The notes under the pieces: generated by a model
What the model saw: the letters and a program-made list of their open reading frames with translations, nothing else
Told to the model about the DNA's origin: nothing
The model's database searches: none
Assembly: GCA_037379885.1 (NCBI GenBank)
Contig: JARRJC010000031.1
Coordinates: forward strand, 1 to 56,792
From: Limibacillus sp.
GTDB lineage: Bacteria > Pseudomonadota > Alphaproteobacteria > Kiloniellales > CECT-8803
Length of the DNA stretch: 56,792 nucleotides
Reading direction: 5' to 3'
Position numbers and translations under genes: made by a program
Part shown: piece after piece, positions 24,877 to 31,828 of the stretch
Position numbering within the stretch: the first letter of the stretch is position 1
How the letters are laid out: each line of letters starts with the position of its first letter

Positions 24877-25551
24877 ATGCTCGCACGCGACAGGGGGCTT
24901 TGGCATTGCGACAAGTCAAAGGGTCCCAGGGTGCGGTTGGCTGAGCTTCTGAGCGCCCGGATTTGCCACGATCTGGTGAATCCCGTCGGCGCCTGCAACA
25001 ACGGGTTGGACATGCTCTCCGACCCCAGTTCCGATATTTTCGATGAAGCCCGTCAGTTGGCCATCGACAGCGGGCGCTCGGCGGCGCGCACCCTGCAATA
25101 CTTCCGTCTCGCCTACGGGACGGCCGCGGCGCGGGCCGGACCGGGCGGCTCCGACGTGAAGCGCCAGGTCGAGGAGTTCTTCTCCGAGGGCGCCGTTCAG
25201 ATCTCCTGGTCCGATGAGAGCTACAACGACCCGATAGACGCGCCCCTGACCAAGCTGCTTTTGAACCTGTTGCTGGTGGCGGATGAGTCCCTGCCGCGGG
25301 GCGGGTCGCTATCGGTCCAGATCGTGGCCACCGGGGCGGGCGGGCATGAAATCGCGATCCTTGCCATGGGCGAGGGCGCGCGGCTGCGCGAGGAAACCGC
25401 CGAGGGACTTAAGCGCGACTTGCCGGACAGCGCGCTCAACACGCGGAACATCCAGGGCGTCTTCACCCGCGTCCTCTCGGTCTCCCTGGGCGCGGAACTC
25501 GGCGTCGACGACAGTCAGGACAACTGCGTGATCTTCTCGGTTGCCACCTGA
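24877..25551 (+). CDS. chpT: Histidine phosphotransferase ChpT
   Basis: ChpT relays phosphate from the hybrid kinase CckA to the response regulators CtrA and CpdR in the alphaproteobacterial cell-cycle pathway. The phosphorylated His lies in LSARICHDLVNPVGACNNGLD (H31 by this start), in the first helix of a DHp-like hairpin. The second half is the degenerate, ATP-free HATPase-like domain (PLTKLLLNLLLVADESLPRGG). Length, 224 residues, is near the usual 220-230. A GTG at 24931 with AAGGG upstream is an equally good start and would remove 18 residues. CtrA is encoded 4 kb away. Confidence 0.88.
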   Translation: MLARDRGLWHCDKSKGPRVRLAELLSARICHDLVNPVGACNNGLDMLSDPSSDIFDEARQLAIDSGRSAARTLQYFRLAYGTAAARAGPGGSDVKRQVEEFFSEGAVQISWSDESYNDPIDAPLTKLLLNLLLVADESLPRGGSLSVQIVATGAGGHEIAILAMGEGARLREETAEGLKRDLPDSALNTRNIQGVFTRVLSVSLGAELGVDDSQDNCVIFSVAT

Positions 25552-25626
25552 TAGGGCGCCAGCCCCCAGGCTTGCCAAGGGAACTCCCTAGATCTCTGAA
25601 AATCAGCCTTTGCTGAACGAAAGCTG

Positions 25627-25687
25627 TTGACGCCCGGCTCGGGAAGCCTTACCTCTTAGCTCGCAAGTGATAATCAGTCTCATTCGC
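25627..25687 (+). promoter_or_regulatory. Candidate iron-regulated promoter of the iron-binding protein gene
   Basis: TTGACG at 25627-25632 and a weak TACCTC at 25650-25655 (17 bp spacing) make a plausible promoter. Just downstream, 25669-25685 reads GATAATCAGTCTCATTC, which keeps the GATAAT and TCATT halves of a Fur box with a changed centre. The half-site TCTCATT recurs upstream of the permease gene at 28767-28773 on the other strand. Confidence 0.4.
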
Positions 25688-25717
25688 ACATGGCGGGTGA
25701 GACCAGTCAAGACCCTC

Positions 25718-25776
25718 TCTGCCGCCGGGATGGCGGCAAAGCTCAAGCAACCTTCTGCCGCCGGGACGGCGGCAGA
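25718..25776 (+). repeat. Two near-identical hairpins in the leader of the iron-binding protein gene
   Basis: 25718-25740 and 25754-25776 are 23 bp copies of a palindrome: TCTGCCGCC, a GGGAT or GGGAC loop, then GGCGGCAAA or GGCGGCAGA. The second copy is a perfect 9 bp stem. They lie between the candidate Fur-type site and the start codon, so they are in the mRNA leader. No T-run follows either hairpin. Confidence 0.7.
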
Positions 25777-25812
25777 GTCCTGAAAGACACCGGGAAAGGA
25801 GTCCTTCCAATC

Positions 25813-26868
25813 ATGTTCGACGCTCGCGGCAAATTCCTTGCCTTCACCCCCCTGTCCCTAGCGGCTGCGGCGGTGGCCGGCCTGACGCTCTTCTCCGGCG
25901 CCGCCGAGGCGCAGGAGAAGGTGCTGAACATCTATAGCGCGCGCCACTACCAGACGGACGAGCAGCTCTACGAAGGCTTCACCGAAGCCACCGGCATCGA
26001 GATCAACCGGATCGAGGGCAAGGATGATGCGCTCATCGAGCGCCTGAAGAGCGAAGGGCGGAACAGCCCCGCCGACATCCTGATCACCGTGGACGCCGGA
26101 CGGCTCTGGCGCGCGGAGGAGGCAGGGCTGTTTCAGCCGGTCGAGTCCGAGGTCTTGAACCAGCGCATCCCCGCGAACCTGCGCCATCCCGACGGCGATT
26201 GGTTCGGCTTTTCGACCCGCGCGCGGCTGATCTTCTACAACAAGGAGAATGTCGATCCCTCGGGCCTGGAGCGCTACGAGGACCTCGCGGCGCCCCAGTG
26301 GAAGGGGCAGGTCTGCATCCGCTCCTCCTCCAACATCTATAACCTCTCGCTGATGGGCTCGATCATTGAGGCCAACGGCGAGGCGGCGGCCCAGGACTGG
26401 GCCGAGGGCGTCGTTGCGAACATGGCGCGCGAACCCCAGGGCGGCGATACCGATCAGCTCCGCGCGGTGGCCGCCGGGGAATGCGGCGTGGCCGTCGCCA
26501 ACAGCTACTACTACTTCCGCCTTCTGCGCTCCGACGACGCCGAAGACCGCGCGGTGGCCGAGAAGCTGGGCGTGGTGCTGCCCAACCAGCAGGACCGTGG
26601 CGTGCACGTGAACATCTCGGGCGCCGGCGTGGCGGCTCACGCTCCGCACCCAGAGAACGCCGTTGCCTTCCTGGAATACCTCGCGAGCGACGCCGCGCAG
26701 CACTACTTCGCGGACGGCAACAACGAGTTTCCGGCGGTCGAAAGCGTGGAGGCGAACGAAACCGTCCAGTCGCTGGGCGACTTCAAGATCGATCCCGTCA
26801 ACGTCTCGGTCTATGGCGAGAACCAGCCGAAGGCCCAGATGATCTTCGACCGCGCTGGCTGGAAGTAA
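25813..26868 (+). CDS. Ferric-iron ABC transporter substrate-binding protein
   Basis: A periplasmic binding protein of the FbpA/FutA (transferrin-like) class, 351 residues. Signal peptide: FLAFTPLSLAAAAVAGLTLF to EAQE. Core motifs are LNIYSARHYQTDEQLYEGF, ADILITVDAGRLWRAEEAGLF, and ANSYYYFRLL, whose adjacent tyrosines correspond to the iron-binding Tyr pair of the family. The ATG at 25813 has GGAG 11 bp upstream; an earlier in-frame start at 25690 would run through the leader hairpins. The permease gene is directly downstream but on the opposite strand, and no ATPase gene is nearby. Confidence 0.93.
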   Translation: MFDARGKFLAFTPLSLAAAAVAGLTLFSGAAEAQEKVLNIYSARHYQTDEQLYEGFTEATGIEINRIEGKDDALIERLKSEGRNSPADILITVDAGRLWRAEEAGLFQPVESEVLNQRIPANLRHPDGDWFGFSTRARLIFYNKENVDPSGLERYEDLAAPQWKGQVCIRSSSNIYNLSLMGSIIEANGEAAAQDWAEGVVANMAREPQGGDTDQLRAVAAGECGVAVANSYYYFRLLRSDDAEDRAVAEKLGVVLPNQQDRGVHVNISGAGVAAHAPHPENAVAFLEYLASDAAQHYFADGNNEFPAVESVEANETVQSLGDFKIDPVNVSVYGENQPKAQMIFDRAGWK

Positions 26869-26936
26869 CGAACCGCCGGCCAGCAATCATCAGAGATTTC
26901 GGATTCTCCCTTCCTCACCTGGATCCGAAACACTCG

Positions 26937-26973
26937 CCCCGCGGATGGCCTTTGCCCCTCCGCGGGGTTTTTT
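26937..26973 (+). terminator. Rho-independent terminator after the iron-binding protein gene
   Basis: CCCCGCGGA (26937-26945) pairs perfectly with TCCGCGGGG (26959-26967), and TTTTTT follows. It lies 68 bp after the stop and separates this gene from the convergent permease gene. Confidence 0.9.
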
Positions 26974-27000
26974 CTTGGGGTTTGCGTAAAAGGGGGGAGG

Positions 27001-28713
27001 CTAGCCCCGGCTGCCGCCGTGACCGGGCCGCGACCGGGCGATGGCGCGGCTGAGCAGGATGACGGGAAGGATGCCGACCACGACGATCGCCAGGGCGGAG
27101 GTGGAGGCCTCGGTAAGGCGCTCGTCGGCGGCGAGGTTGTAGGCCTGGACCGCCAGGGTGTCGAGGTTGAAGGGGCGCATCACCAGCGTTGCCGGAAGCT
27201 CCTTCATGACGTCCACAAAGACGACCAGCCCCGCGCTCAGAAGACCGGTGCGGATGATCGGCAGGTGCACCTCGCGCAGGGCGCCGAAGGGGCCGCGTCC
27301 CAGACTGCGCGCGGCATCGTCCATGCTGGCCCGCACCTTGGTGAGGCTGGATTCGACAGCGTTGAGGGAGACCGCCAGGAAACGCACCAGGTAGGCGAAG
27401 ACCAAGGCCGCCATGGTGCCGGTGAGAAGCAGGCCGGTGGAGACCCCGAAGCTGTCGCGCATCAGACCGTCCAGCCAGTTGTCGAAACGCGCGAAGGGGA
27501 TCAGCACGCCGACCGCGATCACCGTGCCGGGAATGGCGTAGCCCATGGCCGCGAGCCGCGCCGCCAGGCGCGTGACGCCCAGCGGCGCCAGCCTCAAGGC
27601 GTAGGCGATCACGACCGCCAGCAGCACCGCCAGAACCGCCGTGATCCCGGCCAGCAGGAAAGAGTTCCCCGCAAGCTCGAAGAAGCGGCCGCCGAACTGC
27701 TGGTCGCCCGCCTCGACGGTCATCTTGATCAGCACAGCCGCCGGAAGGATGAATCCGAGGAGGAGCGGCAGCCCGCAGGCCAGGATCGCCCCGGTGGCGC
27801 GCCATCCTCTCAAGCGGTAGGGGGTCAACGCCTGATAGCGCTGGGTCGCCTGATGATAGCGCCGCGCGCCGCGCGAATAGCGCTCGGCGATCAGCAATAG
27901 GAAGACGAAGCCCAACAGCGCTGCCGAGAGCTGCGCGGCGGCGATGCGATCGCCCATGGAGAACCAGGCGCGCACGATCCCCGTGGTGAAGGTCTGAACC
28001 CCGAAATAGGAGACCGTGCCGAAATCCGCCAGGGTCTCCATCAGCGCCAGCGACAGGCCCGCGACCAGAGAGGGCCGGGCCAGCGGCAGGGCGACCCTGA
28101 AAAAGCTGCTCCAGGCCGTGCAGCCCAGCGTGCGGCTGACCTCCAGCGCGCAGATCGACTGCTCCATGAAGGCGCTGCGCGCCATGATGTAGACGTAAGG
28201 ATAGAGCACCAGGGAGAGCAGCATGACCGCGCCGCTCAAGGAGCGGATGTTCGGAAACCAGTAGTCTTGCGCAGACCAGCCGGTGAGGTCCCGGATCATG
28301 CTCTGCAGCGGGCCGGAATACTGCAGGAAGTCGGTGTAGGTATAGGCCATGACGTAGGCGGGCACCGCCAGCGGCAGGACCATGGCCCACTCGAAGATCG
28401 GGCGGCCGGGAAAGCGGCACATGGTCACCAGCCAGGCCGAGGAGACGCCCATCAGCAGAACCCCGGCGCCGACCCCCAGCGCCAGCCAGAGGGTATTGGC
28501 GATATAGGTCGGCAGGACCGTGTCCGCGAGATGGCCCCAGGTGCCGCTGCCGGGCTGAAAGACGGTGAGAAGAACCGACAGCGTGGGAATCAGGAAGAGC
28601 GCGGCGATCAGGATCGCCGAAAAGGACAGCCAGCGGGCGCCCCGTCCGCGGGAGGAGAAACCTCCGCCACTACCGGAGGCGGGGAGGGAAGGAGTCTCGT
28701 CGATGCTGGCCAA
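27001..28713 (-). CDS. Ferric-iron ABC transporter permease (FbpB type)
   Basis: A 570-residue permease with two fused BPD_transp_1 halves and about twelve membrane helices, as in FbpB/SfuB. The conserved EAA-type loops appear twice: LEVSRTLGCTAWSSFFRVALPLARPSL in the first half and DDAARSLGRGPFGALREVHLP in the second. It imports Fe3+ delivered by the binding protein encoded convergently next door. No matching ATPase (fbpC) is encoded in the window. The ATG at 28713 starts MASIDETPSLP. Its promoter region carries a Fur-like half-site and a 16 bp triplicate repeat. Confidence 0.92.
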   Translation of the reverse strand: MASIDETPSLPASGSGGGFSSRGRGARWLSFSAILIAALFLIPTLSVLLTVFQPGSGTWGHLADTVLPTYIANTLWLALGVGAGVLLMGVSSAWLVTMCRFPGRPIFEWAMVLPLAVPAYVMAYTYTDFLQYSGPLQSMIRDLTGWSAQDYWFPNIRSLSGAVMLLSLVLYPYVYIMARSAFMEQSICALEVSRTLGCTAWSSFFRVALPLARPSLVAGLSLALMETLADFGTVSYFGVQTFTTGIVRAWFSMGDRIAAAQLSAALLGFVFLLLIAERYSRGARRYHQATQRYQALTPYRLRGWRATGAILACGLPLLLGFILPAAVLIKMTVEAGDQQFGGRFFELAGNSFLLAGITAVLAVLLAVVIAYALRLAPLGVTRLAARLAAMGYAIPGTVIAVGVLIPFARFDNWLDGLMRDSFGVSTGLLLTGTMAALVFAYLVRFLAVSLNAVESSLTKVRASMDDAARSLGRGPFGALREVHLPIIRTGLLSAGLVVFVDVMKELPATLVMRPFNLDTLAVQAYNLAADERLTEASTSALAIVVVGILPVILLSRAIARSRPGHGGSRG

Positions 28714-28766
28714 GCCTTTGGAAGCCCTTATGGTTCGATCCGATTTGGAGGCGCGACTTTGCGCCT

Positions 28767-28790
28767 AATGAGAACGAATCGCAAGTGCGC
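28767..28790 (-). promoter_or_regulatory. Candidate iron-responsive site upstream of the permease gene
   Basis: On the minus strand this reads GCGATTCGTTCTCATT in its core, sharing TCTCATT and an upstream GAT element with the site before the iron-binding gene at 25669-25685. The plus-strand nonamer TCGCAAGTG is also found next to both sites. It lies about 55-75 bp before the start codon. Identification as a Fur or Irr operator is inference. Confidence 0.35.
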
Positions 28791-28801
28791 GTCGGTAAAA
28801 G

Positions 28802-28849
28802 TCCGGGCCAGCGAAATTCCGGGCCAGCGAAAATCCGGGCCAGCGAAAA
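28802..28849. repeat. Three tandem 16 bp repeats
   Basis: TCCGGGCCAGCGAAAT/A occurs at 28802-28817, 28818-28833 and 28834-28849, differing only in the last base of the first copy. It sits between the permease promoter and the ctrA terminator. Confidence 0.9.
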
Positions 28850-28879
28850 GGGCGGCTCCGCTTTCCGCTGGAGCCGCCC
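28850..28879 (-). terminator. Rho-independent terminator of ctrA
   Basis: GGGCGGCTCC and GGAGCCGCCC form a perfect 10 bp stem with a 10-base loop. On the minus strand TTTT follows the stem, 51 bp beyond the ctrA stop. The last 16 bp repeat abuts it. Confidence 0.85.
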
Positions 28880-28930
28880 TTGTCGTCGGGGTCGCTTCTA
28901 GAACTTGGATAGGCCGGTTTCAGCCGTGTC

Positions 28931-29677
28931 TTAGGCGTTGACCGCTTTCTTGGTCTCGGCTTGCGTCTCGGCTTCGCCCTCCTCGAGGGTCTCGCCGGCG
29001 GGATCCGGGTCGCGCAGACGATAGCCGCGGCCCCAGACGGTCTCGATGTAGGTATCGCCGCCGGTCGCCTCGGACAGCTTCTTGCGCAGCTTGCAGACGA
29101 AGACGTCGATGATCTTCAGATCCGGCTCGTCCATGCCGCCATAGAGGTGGTTCAGGAAGTTCTCCTTGGTCAGGGTCGAGCCCTTGCGCAGGGAGAGCAG
29201 TTCGAGGATGGCGTATTCCTTGCCGGTCAGCTTGACCGGCTTGCCCTCGACCTCGGCCATCTTGTTCTCAAGATTGACCTCGAGCCGGCCGGTCCGGATG
29301 ACGGCGTCGGAATGCCCGCGCGTGCGGCGGACTATGGCCTGAAGCCGGGCCACCAGTTCCAGCTTGTGGAAGGGTTTGGTCAGGTAGTCGTCGGCCCCGA
29401 AGCCCAGGCACTTGACCTTCTCGTCCAGGCCGGAAAGCCCCGACAGGACCAGAATTGGTGTGCCGACCTTCGCGTCGCGCAACCGCCGCAGGACGTCATA
29501 GCCGTCCATATCGGGCAGCATCAGGTCCAGAATGATGACGTCGTAGTCGTAGATCTTGGCGATTTCGAAGCCGTCCTCGCCGAGATCGGTTGAATCGCAG
29601 ACGTAACCTTCGGAGCGGAGCATCATCTCGATGCTGCGCGCCGTGGCGGAATCGTCCTCTACCAGAAGTACTCTCAT
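28931..29677 (-). CDS. ctrA: Cell-cycle response regulator CtrA
   Basis: An OmpR-type regulator, 248 residues: receiver domain with phosphoacceptor D51 ([16 protein letters not shown]), acidic pair in LLVEDDS and switch Lys in YLTKPFHK, then a winged-helix domain with the CtrA-specific segment [32 protein letters not shown]. CtrA controls the cell cycle, motility and replication in Alphaproteobacteria. The ATG at 29677 is preceded by GGGGGCGAGAG; an in-frame ATG six codons upstream gives an atypical N-terminus. The C-terminal tail (about 20 residues, Glu/Ala-rich, ending KKAVNA) is longer than in Caulobacter but likewise ends in alanine. Its phosphodonor ChpT is encoded at 24877. Confidence 0.96.
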   Translation of the reverse strand: MRVLLVEDDSATARSIEMMLRSEGYVCDSTDLGEDGFEIAKIYDYDVIILDLMLPDMDGYDVLRRLRDAKVGTPILVLSGLSGLDEKVKCLGFGADDYLTKPFHKLELVARLQAIVRRTRGHSDAVIRTGRLEVNLENKMAEVEGKPVKLTGKEYAILELLSLRKGSTLTKENFLNHLYGGMDEPDLKIIDVFVCKLRKKLSEATGGDTYIETVWGRGYRLRDPDPAGETLEEGEAETQAETKKAVNA

Positions 29678-29875
29678 CGTCGCTCTCGCCCCCAACTCTT
29701 CAGATTGGTTAATATATTAAAATGTATCTTATCGAATTAAAAGTCTTTTTTTAACAGAGGGATATTGCGCTTTTTTCGATTCAAACTCGAAGCAATCCAC
29801 ACGCGTTACGAGTCGCGGAAAAGGCAGACTGCGCCAGCCTGCACCCTCATCTCCCTAATGATTATTGCCAATTGC

Positions 29876-29891
29876 TTAACAAGTGATTAAC
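29876..29891 (+). promoter_or_regulatory. CtrA-binding box
   Basis: TTAA-CAAGTGA-TTAAC is an exact match to the CtrA consensus TTAA-N7-TTAAC. It is 90 bp before the dksA start, 17 bp upstream of its candidate -35, and about 200 bp from the divergent ctrA start. An ATTGCC/GGCAAT inverted repeat brackets it. The remaining sequence between the two genes (29696-29980) is AT-rich near ctrA with a TTAACC half-site. Confidence 0.7.
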
Positions 29892-29906
29892 CGGCAATCA
29901 GAGTGC

Positions 29907-29934
29907 TTGAGCTTCGAAGCGTTTTGCATATACT
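29907..29934 (+). promoter_or_regulatory. Candidate dksA promoter
   Basis: TTGAGC at 29907-29912 and TATACT at 29929-29934 are 16 bp apart, giving a 5' leader of about 40 nt before the dksA ATG. Confidence 0.5.
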
Positions 29935-29980
29935 CCGCCGCGACTTCGTTATTGGCCTTCTCTGGAGCTAGGGAATCGCA

Positions 29981-30400
29981 ATGTCCTCTGTGAAGACCCG
30001 TTCTAACTACCGTCCGACGGAGAAGGAGGAGTTCATGAACCCCAAGATGCGGGAGTACTTCCGCGGCAAGCTTCTGGCTTGGCGGGAGGAACTGCTGCGG
30101 GAGTCCTCTGAAACTCTTCAACACCTTCAGTCGGAAAGCCTGGCGGAACCCGACATCGCCGATCGCGCCTCCCTGGAGACCGATCGCTCGCTAGAGCTGC
30201 GCACCCGCGACCGGGAGCGTAAGTTGATCGCCAAGATCGACATGGCGTTGCAGCGGATCGAGGATGGCACCTACGGCTACTGCGAGGAAACCGACGAGCC
30301 GATCAGCCTGCGCCGTCTAGAGGCCCGGCCGATCGCAACGCTCTCGATCGAAGCGCAGGAGCGCCATGAGCGCATGGAGCGCACGCAGCGCGACGACTGA
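29981..30400 (+). CDS. dksA: RNA polymerase-binding transcription factor DksA
   Basis: A 139-residue DksA homologue. The coiled-coil (residues about 30-95) ends with the tip region around PDIADRASLETDRS, where D58 and D61 match the functional acidic pair, and the globular end has GTYGYCEETDEPISLRRLEARPIATL. DksA binds RNA polymerase's secondary channel and acts with ppGpp in starvation control. Only one of the four zinc-site cysteines is kept (C101); the others are Asp, Ser and Ala, so it should not bind zinc, as in other alphaproteobacterial DksA and Pseudomonas DksA2. A CtrA box lies in its promoter. Confidence 0.94.
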   Translation: MSSVKTRSNYRPTEKEEFMNPKMREYFRGKLLAWREELLRESSETLQHLQSESLAEPDIADRASLETDRSLELRTRDRERKLIAKIDMALQRIEDGTYGYCEETDEPISLRRLEARPIATLSIEAQERHERMERTQRDD

Positions 30401-30428
30401 TCTCGCATTCAAATGCTGCGCACTTTTC

Positions 30429-30446
30429 CGCGCCGCCTTCCAACCG
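30429..30446 (+). terminator. Rho-independent terminator after dksA (5' arm shown to T-run)
   Basis: CGCGCCGCC (30429-30437) and GGCGGCGCG (30450-30458) form a 9 bp GC stem, followed by AACTTTTTC. The whole structure spans 30429-30466 and lies about 30 bp after the dksA stop. Confidence 0.75.
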
Positions 30447-30568
30447 GAGGGCGGCGCGAACTTTTTCATTAAAAGAGTTTGCCCGCTCGAGGCATTTACC
30501 AGACTTCAATCTTTGGCTGCGATTCTCGTAAGCGTCGTCCCACCTTCGACTTACAGGGAACCCAGACG

Positions 30569-31423
30569 ATGACGAAGAGACCAGACCTCTCCCAGGAATC
30601 CGGCGCCGAGCAGGCTCCGAAAGACGACCGCAGCCAGAACCAGCTGACCGCCAATCCCGTCTCCCAGGATCGCGGAGCTGTCGACTGCACTCAAGAAGAC
30701 GCCAAGGCGGCCAAGGAGGCGGCCCCGAACATGGCCCGGGACAAGGGGGATGCCCTGACCCGGCTCGCCAACGACATTTCGCATGACTTCAACAACCTGA
30801 TCACCTCGATCCTCGGCAACGCAGAGGCGCTGCGGCAGCGGTTCGAGGGAACGCCCAGCGCCCATGCCGAAATCGCCACGATCCGGGGCGAGGCGCAGCG
30901 GGCCGCCTCGATCCTGCGACGGCTCACCTCGGTCAGCGACGAGGCCCTCCTGACCACGCCCGTCACCTCGGAGCCACCGCTGCCCTCGGGCGACGAGAAG
31001 CTGGCGGGCGATGCGAATGGAGTGGGCGAGGTCGATGCCGATCTCGCGGTGCGACCGACCCGCGTTCTCCTGGCCGAGGACGACGCCTCGGTCCGGCGCA
31101 TCGTGGCCCTGACCTTGCGCAAGAACGGCTACGAAGTGACGGCCTGCGCGACCGGTGAGGAGGCCTGGCAGGTTTTCGCCAAGTCGCCGAGCCGCTTCGA
31201 TCTTCTGATCACGGATCTCTCGATGCCGGTGCTCGACGGCGCCAGCCTGATCCAGCGGGTGCGGCTTCTCCACCCCAGGCTCCGCGCGCTTTTGATCTCG
31301 GGCTACTGCGACGACCGTCAGGCGTTCGACCTGGTGAAGAGCGGTGCGGTGGGCTTCCTGCCCAAGCCCTTCAACACCAACGAGTTCCTGAGCTTCGTGC
31401 GCGGACACATGGAAGCCGCCTGA
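30569..31423 (+). CDS. DHp-receiver protein lacking a kinase ATPase domain
   Basis: A 284-residue protein. Residues 1-60 are polar and disordered-looking. Residues about 60-122 are a histidine-kinase dimerisation helix pair with the CckA-like phosphoacceptor motif ANDISHDFNNLITSILGNAE (H72). After a linker rich in Pro/Gly/Asp comes a receiver domain (165-284) with D171/D172, phosphoacceptor D216 (LLITDLSMP) and K266 (FLPKPF). No HATPase domain (N, G1, G2 boxes), PAS domain or membrane helix is present, so it cannot autophosphorylate. The DHp and receiver resemble the matching parts of CckA. The ATG at 30569 has GGGA upstream. It sits between dksA and recA. Confidence 0.85.
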   Translation: MTKRPDLSQESGAEQAPKDDRSQNQLTANPVSQDRGAVDCTQEDAKAAKEAAPNMARDKGDALTRLANDISHDFNNLITSILGNAEALRQRFEGTPSAHAEIATIRGEAQRAASILRRLTSVSDEALLTTPVTSEPPLPSGDEKLAGDANGVGEVDADLAVRPTRVLLAEDDASVRRIVALTLRKNGYEVTACATGEEAWQVFAKSPSRFDLLITDLSMPVLDGASLIQRVRLLHPRLRALLISGYCDDRQAFDLVKSGAVGFLPKPFNTNEFLSFVRGHMEAA

Positions 31424-31484
31424 CCGACGCTCGACGACGGCCCGCCGGTTTCCAGACGAACGGCTCAAGACCCAGGTTCTTCCC

Positions 31485-31529
31485 GCGCCCGGAACGGCTG
31501 CGCCCGGAACCGCTGCGCCCGGAACAGCG
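31485..31529. repeat. Three tandem 15 bp repeats in the gap before recA
   Basis: GCGCCCGGAACGGCT, GCGCCCGGAACCGCT and GCGCCCGGAACAGCG lie end to end. The 405 bp between the DHp-receiver gene and recA holds no convincing gene; besides these repeats it carries the recA control region near 31720-31780. Confidence 0.85.
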
Positions 31530-31758
31530 GGCCGCGGGCGATGGCGACCGCCAAGACCGGGCCTCCCTCTCCATGGGGCTACAAACGCGCAGCTCGGATT
31601 GGCGATCTTCCGGAAGGCAGGGCGACTCGGCGCAAACCCCTGGATTGCCGGGCAAAGGCTGGAGCAGGGGTGGAGGAAATCCTCCTCGACGAAGACCGGA
31701 ACGCCTTCCCAGGCCCCTTGATGTTCTCCTTCCATTCGCGTTTTTGCTTGCGAAATGA

Positions 31759-31773
31759 GAACAAACCGGGCAC
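31759..31773 (+). promoter_or_regulatory. Degenerate LexA (SOS) box upstream of recA
   Basis: GAAC-AAACCGG-GCAC matches the alphaproteobacterial LexA pattern GAAC-N7-GAAC at seven of eight positions, 56 bp before the recA ATG. A second near-match, GTTC-TCCTTCC-ATTC, lies at 31723-31737. Neither is perfect. Confidence 0.4.
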
Positions 31774-31828
31774 ATTGCGTCGAGATTGCGAAGCGTAACG
31801 GCCTTATGGGATAAGGAGACCTCGACCC

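Noticed and set aside
29715-29760. TTAA-N10-TTAAC sequence close to the ctrA start as a CtrA box
   Set aside because: The spacing is 10 rather than the required 7; only a TTAACC half-site remains, so no full autoregulatory box is claimed there.
31541-31798. Open frames in the gap before recA
   Set aside because: They overlap the repeats and the recA control region on both strands and show no domain or coding pattern.
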